From Curtobacterium aurantiacum (GTDB lineage: Bacteria; Actinomycetota; Actinomycetes; Actinomycetales; Microbacteriaceae): 64,000 nucleotides of DNA. The position numbers and the translations under genes were made by a program. Positions within the stretch are counted from its first letter, which is position 1, and each line of letters begins with the position of its first letter. The stretch lies in assembly GCF_018598555.1 (NCBI RefSeq), contig NZ_JAHEWN010000001.1:310001-374000 (forward strand). The letters are read 5' to 3'. The notes below the pieces were generated by a model. It saw only the letters and a program-made list of their open reading frames with translations. It was not told the origin of the DNA and searched no databases. Below, one piece after another: positions 36,702 through 44,921 of the stretch.

Positions 36702-36723
36702 ACGTTGTCACTAATGTCAATGT
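36702..36723 (+). promoter_or_regulatory. MerR operator O2, before the merR gene
   Basis: ACGTTGTC-ACTAAT-GTCAATGT: same centre and right half as O1, left half changed at two positions. It lies 21 bases before the merR start, on top of the likely promoter (TTGTCA at 36705), so it suggests autoregulation. A perfect TTGACA also lies on the opposite strand at its edge (36720-36725). Confidence 0.65.
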
Positions 36724-36744
36724 CAAGCCGACGACGGAGGGTAG

Positions 36745-37134
36745 ATGAGAATCGGAGAACTGGCAGAGAAGACGGGCGTCGCACCCCGGATGCTCCGTTA
36801 CTACGAGAAGCAGGGACTGATCCAGCCGACGAGGCTCCCGAACGGGTACCGCGACTACGACGACTACCTGATCGAACGCGTCGGGAAGATCCGCGGGTTG
36901 GTCGACTCCGGCATCCCGACCCGCATCATCATCGATGTCCTCCCGTGCCTGGACAAGCAGCAAGCGATCGTCGTCAGCAACGTCGAGCCAGGACTCCGCG
37001 ACATGCTCGTCGAGGAACGCGACCGCATGGCGCAGAAGATCGACTTCCTGATCCAGAACCGCGACGCCCTGACCGCGTACATCGAAGCGCTCGACGCTGC
37101 CACATCGGACCGGCTCGCTACCCAACCGAGCTAG
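36745..37134 (+). CDS. MerR family transcriptional regulator
   Basis: 129 residues. The N-terminal winged HTH is textbook MerR: MRIGELAEKTGVAPRMLRYYEKQGLI, then RLPNGYRDYDDYLIERVGKI. A short dimerisation coiled coil fills about 85-115 (LVEERDRMAQKIDFLIQNRDALTAYIEAL). There is no cysteine cluster of metal-sensing members and no large effector domain, so the inducer is unknown. GGAGGG lies before the ATG. It is flanked by two genes whose promoters carry the same dyad as its own, so it almost surely controls all three. Confidence 0.92.
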   Translation: MRIGELAEKTGVAPRMLRYYEKQGLIQPTRLPNGYRDYDDYLIERVGKIRGLVDSGIPTRIIIDVLPCLDKQQAIVVSNVEPGLRDMLVEERDRMAQKIDFLIQNRDALTAYIEALDAATSDRLATQPS

Positions 37135-37155
37135 GCACTCGCGCACCGGTTGGAC

Positions 37156-37187
37156 TTGACATTGACACTGATGTCAGTGTTGAGACT
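37156..37187 (+). promoter_or_regulatory. MerR-type operator/promoter O3 of the monooxygenase gene
   Basis: ACATTGAC-ACTGAT-GTCAGTGT (37159-37180), one change in the centre and one in the right half against O1. TTGACA (37156-37161) and GAGACT (37182-37187) are placed exactly as in O1, and the ATG is again 38 bases from the first base of the -35. No ribosome site is present, which again suggests a leaderless message. Confidence 0.7.
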
Positions 37188-37193
37188 GGTGAT

Positions 37194-38552
37194 ATGACCA
37201 CCGAGACCTCCCAACTGACGTCCGCCCCTCAGATGCTCCTGGCAATGCAGCTCGTCGGCGGGTTCGGCGGGGCTCCCGGTGCCTGGCGCATGCCCGGCGT
37301 CCCCCTGGACAGCTACACCGACATGGACGCACACGTCCGCCATGCCCAGGCTGCCGAGCGCGGCAAGGTCCAACTGCTCTTCTTCGCCGACACTCCCGCA
37401 CTCGAGACGGATCTGAACGTGCAACCGCAGCGGCACGTCATCGACCCGGTCGTGGTCATGACGTCCATCGCCCGCGAGACGAAGCGCATCGGGCTGGTTG
37501 CCACCGCTTCGACGACGTTCAACGAGCCGTACAACATCGCCCGGCAGTTCAAGGCGATGGACGTCATCAGTCACGGACGCATCGGCTGGAACGCGGTCAC
37601 GACCTCCAACCCAGAAGCGGCTGCGAACTTCGGGGTGGCGGTGCCGCCGAGACCGGAGAAGTACGGACGAGCGCACGAGGTGATCCAGGTCGTTGAGGCG
37701 CTTTGGGGCAGCTGGGGCACGGACGCGCTCATCGGCGATGTCGCAGCGGGCATCTATGCCGACGCGTCGAAGATCCAGCCGATCAATCTCGGTGGTCAGT
37801 ACGTCGCTTCCCGTGGGCCGCTGCCCATCCCGCCGTCGGAGCAGGGTCAGCCCGTCATCTTCCAGGCCGGCGGGGGTCAGAACGGCCTCGAACTCGCCGG
37901 GCGTTACGCGGACGGGGTCTACGCCACTCCCTACGACATCGCCAGCGCGAAAGCGCAGCGCGATGCTCTCCGCGCAGCTGCCGTCGCCGCGGGCCGAAAT
38001 GCTGACGACATCAAGATGTTCGCCGGCTTCATGCCCACCGTTGGCGCTACCAAGCGGGACGCCCTCGACCGTCGCCGCGCGCTTGACGAGTCCATCGACC
38101 TTCGCCAGCGCGTTGCCTACCTCGGGCACATGATCGGGTTGCCCCTCCGCTACGAGGACATCGACCAGTCCGTGCCCGAACAGGTCCTCGAGCGGGCGGT
38201 GGCGAACCCGTCCGACCCACGCTCGGACCATGCGCTCGCTGTTGTCCGCGAGGGATGGTCTCTCCGCGATGTCATCGCGCACGGCGTCATCGACTACCAC
38301 CCCGTCGTCGCCGACACCCCCGAAAGGATTGCCGACTTCATGCAGGAGTGGTTCGAGGCCGGCGCATGCGACGGCTTCTCCCTCTCCATCGACAGTCTCC
38401 ACGACGGAGTCGACGCCTTCGTCGACGAAGTCGTGCCGATCCTCCAGGAACGCGGCATCTTCCACCGCGACTACGAGGGCGCCACCCTTCGCGACAACAT
38501 CCACGCAGCCCCTCGCTACGGACGAGACCCACGAGTCATCGGCGAGAGCTGA
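37194..38552 (+). CDS. NtaA/DszA-type FMN-dependent monooxygenase
   Basis: 452 residues, bacterial luciferase-like TIM barrel of the NtaA/SnaA/DszA/DmoA group. Typical segments are MQLVGGFGGAPGAWR near the N-terminus, SHGRIGWNAVTTSNPEAA and PPSEQGQPVIFQAGGG. Members use FMNH2 from a separate reductase to oxidise nitrilotriacetate, sulfones, dimethyl sulfide, streptogramins and other organics; the substrate here is unknown. Its promoter shares the MerR dyad of the efflux pump. No flavin reductase gene is adjacent, so a reductase elsewhere must supply FMNH2, or the oxidoreductase gene that follows may take part. Confidence 0.88.
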   Translation: MTTETSQLTSAPQMLLAMQLVGGFGGAPGAWRMPGVPLDSYTDMDAHVRHAQAAERGKVQLLFFADTPALETDLNVQPQRHVIDPVVVMTSIARETKRIGLVATASTTFNEPYNIARQFKAMDVISHGRIGWNAVTTSNPEAAANFGVAVPPRPEKYGRAHEVIQVVEALWGSWGTDALIGDVAAGIYADASKIQPINLGGQYVASRGPLPIPPSEQGQPVIFQAGGGQNGLELAGRYADGVYATPYDIASAKAQRDALRAAAVAAGRNADDIKMFAGFMPTVGATKRDALDRRRALDESIDLRQRVAYLGHMIGLPLRYEDIDQSVPEQVLERAVANPSDPRSDHALAVVREGWSLRDVIAHGVIDYHPVVADTPERIADFMQEWFEAGACDGFSLSIDSLHDGVDAFVDEVVPILQERGIFHRDYEGATLRDNIHAAPRYGRDPRVIGES

Positions 38553-38616
38553 TGCCACCGGGACCATCGACACCGCGACGAAGAGGATGAATGCCGCGTC
38601 GGCATCAACGGGTAAC

Positions 38617-38662
38617 TTCGATCCACGTCAAGTTTGATGTGTATCGAAAAAGGCCGTACTGT
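38617..38662 (+). promoter_or_regulatory. Long dyad operator and promoter of the quinone oxidoreductase gene
   Basis: The 32-base dyad 38617-38648 has outer arms TTCGAT/ATCGAA, middle CAC/GTG and inner TCAA/TTGA, with two unpaired positions per side only at single bases. TTGATG (38634-38639) and TACTGT (38657-38662) form a good -35/-10 pair with 17-base spacing, so the right half of the dyad covers the -35. Such long dyads with TTGA cores are typical of ArsR-type repressor sites; the ArsR gene at 39860 is the natural candidate. Confidence 0.65.
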
Positions 38663-38715
38663 GAGCCCATGGGCTCCGGAACACCCCGGTGCATCACCGC
38701 GACGATTGGACCGCC

Positions 38716-39726
38716 ATGCGCGCCTGGACCCTCGCCGACTTCGGCTTCGACAATCTCCACCTCCGCGAGGTCGAGGTCCCGACCCCCGGCCCCAACGAGC
38801 TTCTCGTGGAGGTCTCGGCCGTTTCCCTGAACTACCGTGACAAGGCACTCGTCGAAGGGAACTACTCGCCCGAGAAGATGCCGAAGGGCCTCATCGTCGG
38901 CGCGGACTCCGCCGGCGTCGTCACCGCGGTCGGCTCCGACGTGACGAAGTGGGAGGTCGGCGACCGTGTCACCTCGCACTTCTACTCCACGTGGGCCGAC
39001 GGTCCGTGGGACCAGGTGCACACCGACGCGATGATCGGCGGCCCGATCGATGGCGGTCTCGCCGAGTACATGCTGCTGCACGAGGACCGCGTCGTGAAGA
39101 GCCCCGACAACCTCACCGACGCGGAAGCGGCCACGCTGCCGATCGCAGCGCTGACTGCGTGGTTCTCCCTCTTCCACCACGGCAAGCTGGAGACGGGTGG
39201 CAGCGTGCTCGTGCAGGGCACCGGCGGGGTGTCCGTGTTCGCGATCCAGATCGCATCCGCATTCGGCGCACGCGTGATCGCCACGTCCTCCAGCGACGAC
39301 AAACTCGCCATCGCGAAGGAACTCGGCGCGACCGACCTCATCAACTACCGCACCACCCCCGACTGGGCCGGCAAGGCGCTCGAGCTCACCGATGGGAAGG
39401 GCGTCGACGTCGTCATCGACGTCGCCGGCGGTGACGGCATCAACGACTCCGTCCGCGCAGCGAAGGCCGGTGGCGTCGTCGCAGTCATCGGCTTCCTCGC
39501 AGGGCAGACCACGAACCTCGACCTCATGACGGTGCTGTTCCGCCAGACCACCATCCAGGGCATCGCCGTCGGTACTCGGGTGGCTTTCGAGGAGCTCGTC
39601 GAGTTCCTCGATGACCACGAGATCAGCCCCGTCATCGACTCCACCTTCCGATTCGAGGACGCGAAGGCCGCCTACGACCGTCTCGCCGAAGGTCCCCTCG
39701 GCAAGGTCGTCATCGAGGTCCGCTGA
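38716..39726 (+). CDS. Zinc-free NAD(P)H:quinone oxidoreductase / alcohol dehydrogenase-like
   Basis: 336 residues, medium-chain reductase family without the catalytic zinc cysteines. The N-terminal domain has SLNYRDKALVEG; the nucleotide-binding domain has QGTGGVSVFAIQIA, a GxGGVSxF motif typical of this NADP-linked group, and LGATDLINYRTTPDW. It would reduce quinones or enones with NADPH. The start is uncertain: the ATG at 38716 fits the family; a GTG at 38689 would add nine residues. It follows the monooxygenase gene and has its own operator and promoter. Confidence 0.85.
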   Translation: MRAWTLADFGFDNLHLREVEVPTPGPNELLVEVSAVSLNYRDKALVEGNYSPEKMPKGLIVGADSAGVVTAVGSDVTKWEVGDRVTSHFYSTWADGPWDQVHTDAMIGGPIDGGLAEYMLLHEDRVVKSPDNLTDAEAATLPIAALTAWFSLFHHGKLETGGSVLVQGTGGVSVFAIQIASAFGARVIATSSSDDKLAIAKELGATDLINYRTTPDWAGKALELTDGKGVDVVIDVAGGDGINDSVRAAKAGGVVAVIGFLAGQTTNLDLMTVLFRQTTIQGIAVGTRVAFEELVEFLDDHEISPVIDSTFRFEDAKAAYDRLAEGPLGKVVIEVR

Positions 39727-39859
39727 CCTCGACTGCTCCTCGCGTTCCGAGTCGTTCTCGTCGTCGCCGCTGGTCGTTGTGACAGATGCACGGCGGAGAA
39801 GCTCGCAGCGGCTGGCCACACCCTCTCGGTACGATCATTCCCCCGTAAGGAGGCTGCGA

Positions 39860-40183
39860 ATGGCTCGAGCACCGATCGACGACGAACCATCCACCGAGGA
39901 CCTGCACTTCCCGCGAGTCCTGGAAGTCATCGCCGACCCGATCCGGCTGAGCATCGTGACGCAGCTCGCGTCGGCCGAAGCGGACATCAGCTGCGGCAAC
40001 TTCGACCTGCCCATCAAGGCTTCGACCGCGACGCACCACTTCACCGCGCTGCGGCAGGCCGGTGTGATCCACCAGTACTACGTCGGCACGTCTCGGATGA
40101 ACGTACTCCGCGAAGCCGACCTGGAAGAAGCGTTCCCCGGGTTCCTCCCTTCCGTGATCGCTGGCGTCCGCAGGGGCAGGTAG
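39860..40183 (+). CDS. ArsR family transcriptional repressor
   Basis: 107 residues, a single ArsR/HTH_20 winged helix: EVIADPIRLSIVTQLASAE, then IKASTATHHFTALRQAGVIHQYYVGTSRMNVLR. No CVC metal motif, so a metal sensor is unlikely; a redox sensor through the single cysteine (DISCGNFD) is possible. AAGGAGG lies seven bases before the ATG at 39860, one of the strongest ribosome sites in the window. It lies 133 bases after the oxidoreductase gene, the promoter of which carries the long dyad, so it probably represses that gene. Confidence 0.88.
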   Translation: MARAPIDDEPSTEDLHFPRVLEVIADPIRLSIVTQLASAEADISCGNFDLPIKASTATHHFTALRQAGVIHQYYVGTSRMNVLREADLEEAFPGFLPSVIAGVRRGR

Positions 40184-40375
40184 CGGCTCCACAGCAATCC
40201 CATCCGCGATGACCCGCCCTCCGGCCATGAGTCCGACGCGATCGACGACGGCGCCGATGAGCGCCATCACAACCCCCGCATCCAGCGCCCCGACGCCGAA
40301 GGCGCGGCAGAACACCCGTGGCGCAAGGTGGGTCAGCATGCCTGCATCCACGTCCTCAGGACCTACCCTGGACGG

Positions 40376-40738
40376 ATGCTCTCCCGCCGCGAAGCCGCAG
40401 TCCGGCTCGACATCCCCCTCGAGATGGCGACCCGCCACGGCATCCCGTCGCGCCTGAGTGAAGCGGAGCTCGACGCGATCGAGCAGGACCCGCCCGCCTG
40501 GCTCGTGCAGTCCCGCGCAAACCGGACCGGCACCAAGAAGGTCTGGACGCGCCTGGAGTGCGTGGTCTGCGGCTTCGACGAAGAGGCGCGTCCGAAGAAG
40601 TGGTGGCCCGAGTGGGACTACCTGATGTGCGACTACCACGCCCCGTACCAGGCGCCCGAGCCCACCGCCGGCCTGACCCGGCGTGAGGTCGAGGGCATCG
40701 GCAGCCGCTTCATCGCCCTCGTCGACGAGAAGCGCTAG
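40376..40738 (+). CDS. Small protein with possible zinc knuckle, function unknown
   Basis: 120 residues from the ATG at 40376. The N-terminal part is like a small HTH (LSRREAAVRLDIPLEMATRHGIPSRL.EAELDAIE), a helix pattern seen in excisionase-like or phage-associated proteins. The middle has ECVVCGFDE and, 22 residues on, LMCDYHAPY: two Cys pairs plus His, a plausible zinc site. The C-terminus is charged. No family recognised. It stands alone between the ArsR gene and a perfect palindromic terminator. Confidence 0.65.
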   Translation: MLSRREAAVRLDIPLEMATRHGIPSRLSEAELDAIEQDPPAWLVQSRANRTGTKKVWTRLECVVCGFDEEARPKKWWPEWDYLMCDYHAPYQAPEPTAGLTRREVEGIGSRFIALVDEKR

Positions 40739-40781
40739 CCCACAGGGTCCGCCGGGGCGCCGCGGCAGCAGACGCGACCAT

Positions 40782-40831
40782 GGACGGACGGGAGGCCCGG
40801 TGCCAGCTGGCACCGGGCCTCCCGTCCGTCC
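40782..40831. terminator. Perfect 50-base palindrome, family A, between convergent genes
   Basis: Two exact 25-base arms without loop: 40782-40806 and 40807-40831, centred on CAGCTG and beginning GGACGGACGGGAGGCCCGG. It is the most complete copy of family A. GACGCGACCA, the conserved flank, lies just to the left. It separates two convergent genes and is the expected bidirectional terminator. Confidence 0.85.
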
Positions 40832-40849
40832 TGGGTGGACCTGCGGACG

Positions 40850-41800
40850 CTACTCGGTCGTCGAGACCCAGTCGATGAGGAGGTTGCCCTCGTCGCCCCA
40901 GTTGCCGACCTGGAACATGAAGCGGTGCGGCGTCGTCGGCACGTCCTCGGTGATGGTCTGCAGGACCCTGCCGTCGACGCTGTACGTGACGGACTCGCCG
41001 GGCACCCAGTCCACCTTGTACGTGTGCCAGTCGCGCCACGAGACACCGGTGTCGACCTGGATGCGCTCGGCCTCCCGTCCCGGGGTCATCGAGTGGTGGA
41101 ACACCATCGGGTTCGACTCGAAGTTGCCCTCGGGGAAGTCGATCTCGCCGTCGGACCACACGTTCGACGTCGGCCACAGCATGAACGCCGCACCGTTGCC
41201 GTCGCCGCCGGTCGCCTTCGCGCGGACGGAGAACGAGCCGCCGACGTGGTCCCAGGCGCCGTCGGAGGAGCCGAAGGTGCCGGCCGCTCCGGCACCGGTG
41301 CCGAGGGCGACGTCCATCACGCCGTCGTGCACCGAGACCGTCTTGCTCGGCGCGTAGATGCCGGAGGTGCCGTCGGGGTAGGGCTGCCACGACTGCGGGT
41401 AGAGCGACGAGACGAGGCCGGTGACAGCGTTCGTGGTGAAGTCCTCGACGAAGGAGGCATCGGGAGCGAGCGCCGCGAGGTCCTCGGGGGCCGCCTCGGG
41501 TTCGGGCTCGGGCGCTGCCTCGGGCTCGGCTTCCGCCTCGGGCTCGGGCTCGGCGACGGGCGCTGTGTCCTCGATCGGAGCGGAGTCCTGCGTGGGCTCC
41601 GGTTCCGGGGCCCACTCGTCGGTCGGGGCCGGCGGCTCCGTCTCGTCCGGGGCCGGCGTCGGGGTGGGGTTCACCGGAGCGTGGTGCCAGCGGCGCTCGC
41701 CGTCCCAGCCCCACCAGGTCCGGGCGGAGGCGGCGGTGGGGACGCCGAGGACCAGGGCGCCGGCGGTCGCGGCCGCCAGGACTGCGCGGTGGCGGATCAT
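40850..41800 (-). CDS. Secreted glycoside hydrolase family 16 protein
   Basis: 316 residues. A signal peptide (cleavage near ASARTWW, about residue 26) leads to an acidic, Pro/Glu-rich linker (about 48-108, repeated EPEPE and EAEPEA) and then a GH16 beta-jelly-roll domain. The catalytic motif is DGEIDFPEGN with Glu219, Asp221 and Glu224 in the ExDxxE arrangement (nucleophile, helper, acid/base). GH16 enzymes cut beta-1,3/1,4-glucans, galactans or related polymers; the substrate is not readable. No carbohydrate-binding module is present. The linker would hold the domain away from the cell wall or be secreted with it. Confidence 0.85.
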   Translation of the reverse strand: MIRHRAVLAAATAGALVLGVPTAASARTWWGWDGERRWHHAPVNPTPTPAPDETEPPAPTDEWAPEPEPTQDSAPIEDTAPVAEPEPEAEAEPEAAPEPEPEAAPEDLAALAPDASFVEDFTTNAVTGLVSSLYPQSWQPYPDGTSGIYAPSKTVSVHDGVMDVALGTGAGAAGTFGSSDGAWDHVGGSFSVRAKATGGDGNGAAFMLWPTSNVWSDGEIDFPEGNFESNPMVFHHSMTPGREAERIQVDTGVSWRDWHTYKVDWVPGESVTYSVDGRVLQTITEDVPTTPHRFMFQVGNWGDEGNLLIDWVSTTE

Positions 41801-42085
41801 CGGGTGCGTCCTTCGACGGGCGTGGACGTGTTTCCTGGGGTCGTGCCGCGCAGAGGCGTGCACGTGCTTCGGGTCGAGATGTCGGGCTCCTCGTGGTGCT
41901 TCGGGCGCAGGATGCGGGGAGGGACGGACGCGTCGACCGGCCGGTTGCCGAGGGGTTCGTTGACACGTCCACGGACATCTTGCATCATTTGTGACCCGTT
42001 CGGGGGGCGTCACGGAAATCGATCGACGAACGCCCGGTGTCCTGCGGCCGAACGTGCACGATGCAACGCGCGGCGAGCTGACGGG

Positions 42086-43411
42086 TCAGACCCGGGGGAT
42101 CGGCTGCAACCGCTGCAGCTGCGTCACGTGTCCCGGCTCGAGCTCGTCGAGCGAGGCCACCCCGAGCAGCCGCATGGTCCGCTCGATCTGCTCGGACAGG
42201 ATCTGGATCATCCGGTCCACCCCGGCCTCGCCGCCGGCCATCAGCCCGTACAGGTAGGCGCGACCGACCATCGTGAACTTCGCGCCGAGGGCGACCGCGG
42301 CCACGATGTCGGCGCCGGACATGATGCCCGTGTCGAGGTGCACCTCGGTGTCCCCGCCGACCTCCTTGACCACGGAGGGCAGCAGGTGGAAGGGGACGGG
42401 TGCGCGGTCGAGCTGTCGGCCGCCGTGGTTCGACAGCGTGATGCCGTCGACCCCCAGGTCCGCCAGGCGCTTGGCGTCGGCCAGCGACTGCACGCCCTTC
42501 ACGACGACCTTGCCCTGCCACTGGTCGCGGATCCAGGCGAGGTCCTCGTAGGTGACGGTCGGGTCGAACATGTGGTCGAGCAGCTCCCCGACGGTGCCGG
42601 ACCAGCGGTCGAGCGACGCGAACGCCAGCGGCTCGGTGGTCAGGAAGTCGAACCACCACCACGGCCGCGGGATCGCGTTCACCACGGTCCGGGCGCTCAG
42701 CTGCGGCGGGATCGAGAACCCGTTCCGCTTGTCCCGCAGCCGCGCACCCGCGACGGGGACGTCCACGGTGACGAGCAGGGTGTCGAACCCGGCCTGCTGC
42801 GCGCGGGAGACCAGCGCCATCGACTTCTCGCGGTCCTTCCACATGTACAGCTGGAACCAGTTGCGCCCGTGCGGGTTGGCGTCCCGGACGTCCTCGATCG
42901 CGGTGGTGCCCATCGTGGAGAGCGAGAACGGGATGCCGGCACGTCCGGCTGCCCGGGCGCCGGCCCGCTCGCCCTCGGTCTGCATCATCCGCGTGAATCC
43001 CGTCGGCGCGATGCCGAACGGGTACGACACCGGCGCCCCGAGCACCTCGCGCGAGGTGTCCACCCTCGACACGTCCCGCAGGATCGCCGGGGTGAACTCG
43101 ATGTCCTCGAACGCCTGCCGGGCACGGGCCAGGGAGATCTCCGCCTCGGCCGCGCCCTCGGTGTAGTCGAAGGCGGCCTTCGGGGTGCGCCGGGCGGCGA
43201 TGTCGCGGAGGTCCCAGATCGTCAAGGCCTGCTCGAGGCGCTGACGCCGCCCCGGCAGCGAAGGCTTCCTGAACTGCATGAGCGGCGCGAGGTCCCGCAC
43301 CGTCGGCAGCTGCCGCTTGACCGGCGTGCGAGCGGCGGACGCGGACCCGGTCGCGGGCGCCGGTGCGCCGGTTGCGGGGTCGATCCGGTGCTGGTCGTCG
43401 GTCGTGGTCAT
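42086..43411 (-). CDS. lldD: L-lactate dehydrogenase (quinone), FMN-dependent
   Basis: 441 residues, alpha-hydroxy-acid oxidase TIM barrel. Marks are [45 protein letters not shown] (active-site His/Arg) and [19 protein letters not shown], which agree with LldD over glycolate oxidase. It oxidises L-lactate to pyruvate and passes electrons to menaquinone. It is the last gene of the rhamnose operon, its ATG overlaps the rhaB stop (ATGA), which supports use of the L-lactate that RhaEW releases. Confidence 0.92.
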   Translation of the reverse strand: MTTTDDQHRIDPATGAPAPATGSASAARTPVKRQLPTVRDLAPLMQFRKPSLPGRRQRLEQALTIWDLRDIAARRTPKAAFDYTEGAAEAEISLARARQAFEDIEFTPAILRDVSRVDTSREVLGAPVSYPFGIAPTGFTRMMQTEGERAGARAAGRAGIPFSLSTMGTTAIEDVRDANPHGRNWFQLYMWKDREKSMALVSRAQQAGFDTLLVTVDVPVAGARLRDKRNGFSIPPQLSARTVVNAIPRPWWWFDFLTTEPLAFASLDRWSGTVGELLDHMFDPTVTYEDLAWIRDQWQGKVVVKGVQSLADAKRLADLGVDGITLSNHGGRQLDRAPVPFHLLPSVVKEVGGDTEVHLDTGIMSGADIVAAVALGAKFTMVGRAYLYGLMAGGEAGVDRMIQILSEQIERTMRLLGVASLDELEPGHVTQLQRLQPIPRV

Positions 43412-44895
43412 GCGTGGCTCCTGACGGGGGATCGATCGGGATCGGCGCGCGACGACGCCGAGGGGGTGTACCGCACGGGCTCGACGCTCCGTGCGACGAT
43501 GCTGCGGAGTGCCTCCAGTGAAGCCCCTCCGAGGCCAGCGAGTCCAGCGGCGCGCGCCTGCACCAGCACGTTGCCGAGTGCGGTGGCCTCGACCGGGCCG
43601 GCCACGACCGGCAGGCCGGTGCGGTCCGCGGTCAGCTGGCAGAGCAGCCGGTTCTGCGAGCCGCCGCCCACGACGTGCACGACCCGGATGGTCTTGCCGG
43701 TCACGCCGGCGATGGTGCGCAGGGTCCCGGCGTACGCCGTCGCGAGCGACTCGAGGATGCTCCGGACGAACTCCGCGCGCGACGCGGGGGCGCTCAGCCC
43801 GTGCGCCGCGCACCACGCGGCGATCCGTGCCGGCATGTCGCCGGGCGCCGTGAACGACTCGTCCGCGGGGTCGAAGACGGGAACCGGGGCGGTGACGGCC
43901 GCGGCGGAGGCGAGCAGGGCCTCCAGGTCGACGTGGTCGCCACCGCGCTCCCAGGTGCGGACGCTCTCCGACAGCAACCACAGTCCGGACACGTTCTTCA
44001 GGAACCGGACGCGGCCGTCGACACCGCCCTCGTTCGTGCAGTTCGCGCGTCGCGCCGCGTCCGACAGGACGGGCGCGTCGAGCTCGACGCCGACGAGCGA
44101 CCACGTGCCCGACGAGATGTAGGCGAAGTCCGGCTCCGTCGCGGGGACCGCGACGACGGCGCTCGCCGTGTCGTGCGAGCCGACCAGCGTCACGTCGGCC
44201 TTCCCGCCGACGAGTTCGGCGACGGACGGCAACAGGGGGCCGAGTCGGTCGCCCGGGTCGCGCAGCGTGGGCAGCAGCCCGGCCGGGAGGCCCGCAGCAG
44301 CCCGCACCGCCGGGTCCCACCCACGGGTGGTCGCGTTCAGGGCCCCGGTCGTCGAGGCGTTCGTGCGCTCGGCCGCCTCGACCCCCGTCAGCCAGTACCC
44401 GAGCAGGTCGGGCACGAGCAGCGCACGCTGCGCGAGCTGCAGTGACGGGTCGGCAGCCCACTGGAACAGGGTGTTGAACGGCAGGTGCTGCAGGCCGTTC
44501 CGGGCGTACAGCTCGGTGGCGGCCATCCGGGCGTGCACGGGGCCGACACCGCCCTGGTGCCGGTCGTCGCGGTAGTGCGAGGGCAGCCCGAGCAGTCGGC
44601 CGTCGCGGAGCAGGCCGTAGTCGACCGCCCACGAGTCGATGCCGATGCTGGCGATCGCGGGGTGCTCGGCGAACGCACGCCGGAGCCCCTCGGTCACCTG
44701 CCGGTACAGCTCGACGACGTCCCAGTGCAGGGCCTCGCGACCGGTGTCGGCGTCGCCCTCGTGCAGGGTGACGGGGCCGTTCGGGAACCGCGCGACGTGG
44801 TCCATCCGGACCCCGTCGGGGTCGACGTGGCCGACGATCACCCGGCCGCTGGTGGCCCCGAGGTCGACCGCGGCGACGCTGCCGCTGGCGTGCAT
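43408..44895 (-). CDS. rhaB: L-rhamnulokinase
   Basis: 495 residues, FGGY kinase family. N-terminal [15 protein letters not shown] (phosphate binding), [41 protein letters not shown] and the C-terminal [17 protein letters not shown] (adenosine-binding region) match RhaB. It phosphorylates L-rhamnulose to L-rhamnulose 1-phosphate. The gene lies 26 bases after rhaEW and overlaps lldD. GAGCAGGAGCAG precedes the start. Confidence 0.94.
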   Translation of the reverse strand: MHASGSVAAVDLGATSGRVIVGHVDPDGVRMDHVARFPNGPVTLHEGDADTGREALHWDVVELYRQVTEGLRRAFAEHPAIASIGIDSWAVDYGLLRDGRLLGLPSHYRDDRHQGGVGPVHARMAATELYARNGLQHLPFNTLFQWAADPSLQLAQRALLVPDLLGYWLTGVEAAERTNASTTGALNATTRGWDPAVRAAAGLPAGLLPTLRDPGDRLGPLLPSVAELVGGKADVTLVGSHDTASAVVAVPATEPDFAYISSGTWSLVGVELDAPVLSDAARRANCTNEGGVDGRVRFLKNVSGLWLLSESVRTWERGGDHVDLEALLASAAAVTAPVPVFDPADESFTAPGDMPARIAAWCAAHGLSAPASRAEFVRSILESLATAYAGTLRTIAGVTGKTIRVVHVVGGGSQNRLLCQLTADRTGLPVVAGPVEATALGNVLVQARAAGLAGLGGASLEALRSIVARSVEPVRYTPSASSRADPDRSPVRSHA

Positions 44896-44921
44896 GCTCT
44901 GCTCCTGCTCGGTGTTCGTCG

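Noticed and set aside
40184-40375. Possible gene remnant on the minus strand between the ArsR gene and the small protein
   Set aside because: The translation has a short hydrophobic stretch that looks like a transporter fragment, but it is too short and matches no family I can name; its open frame can be explained by GC composition.
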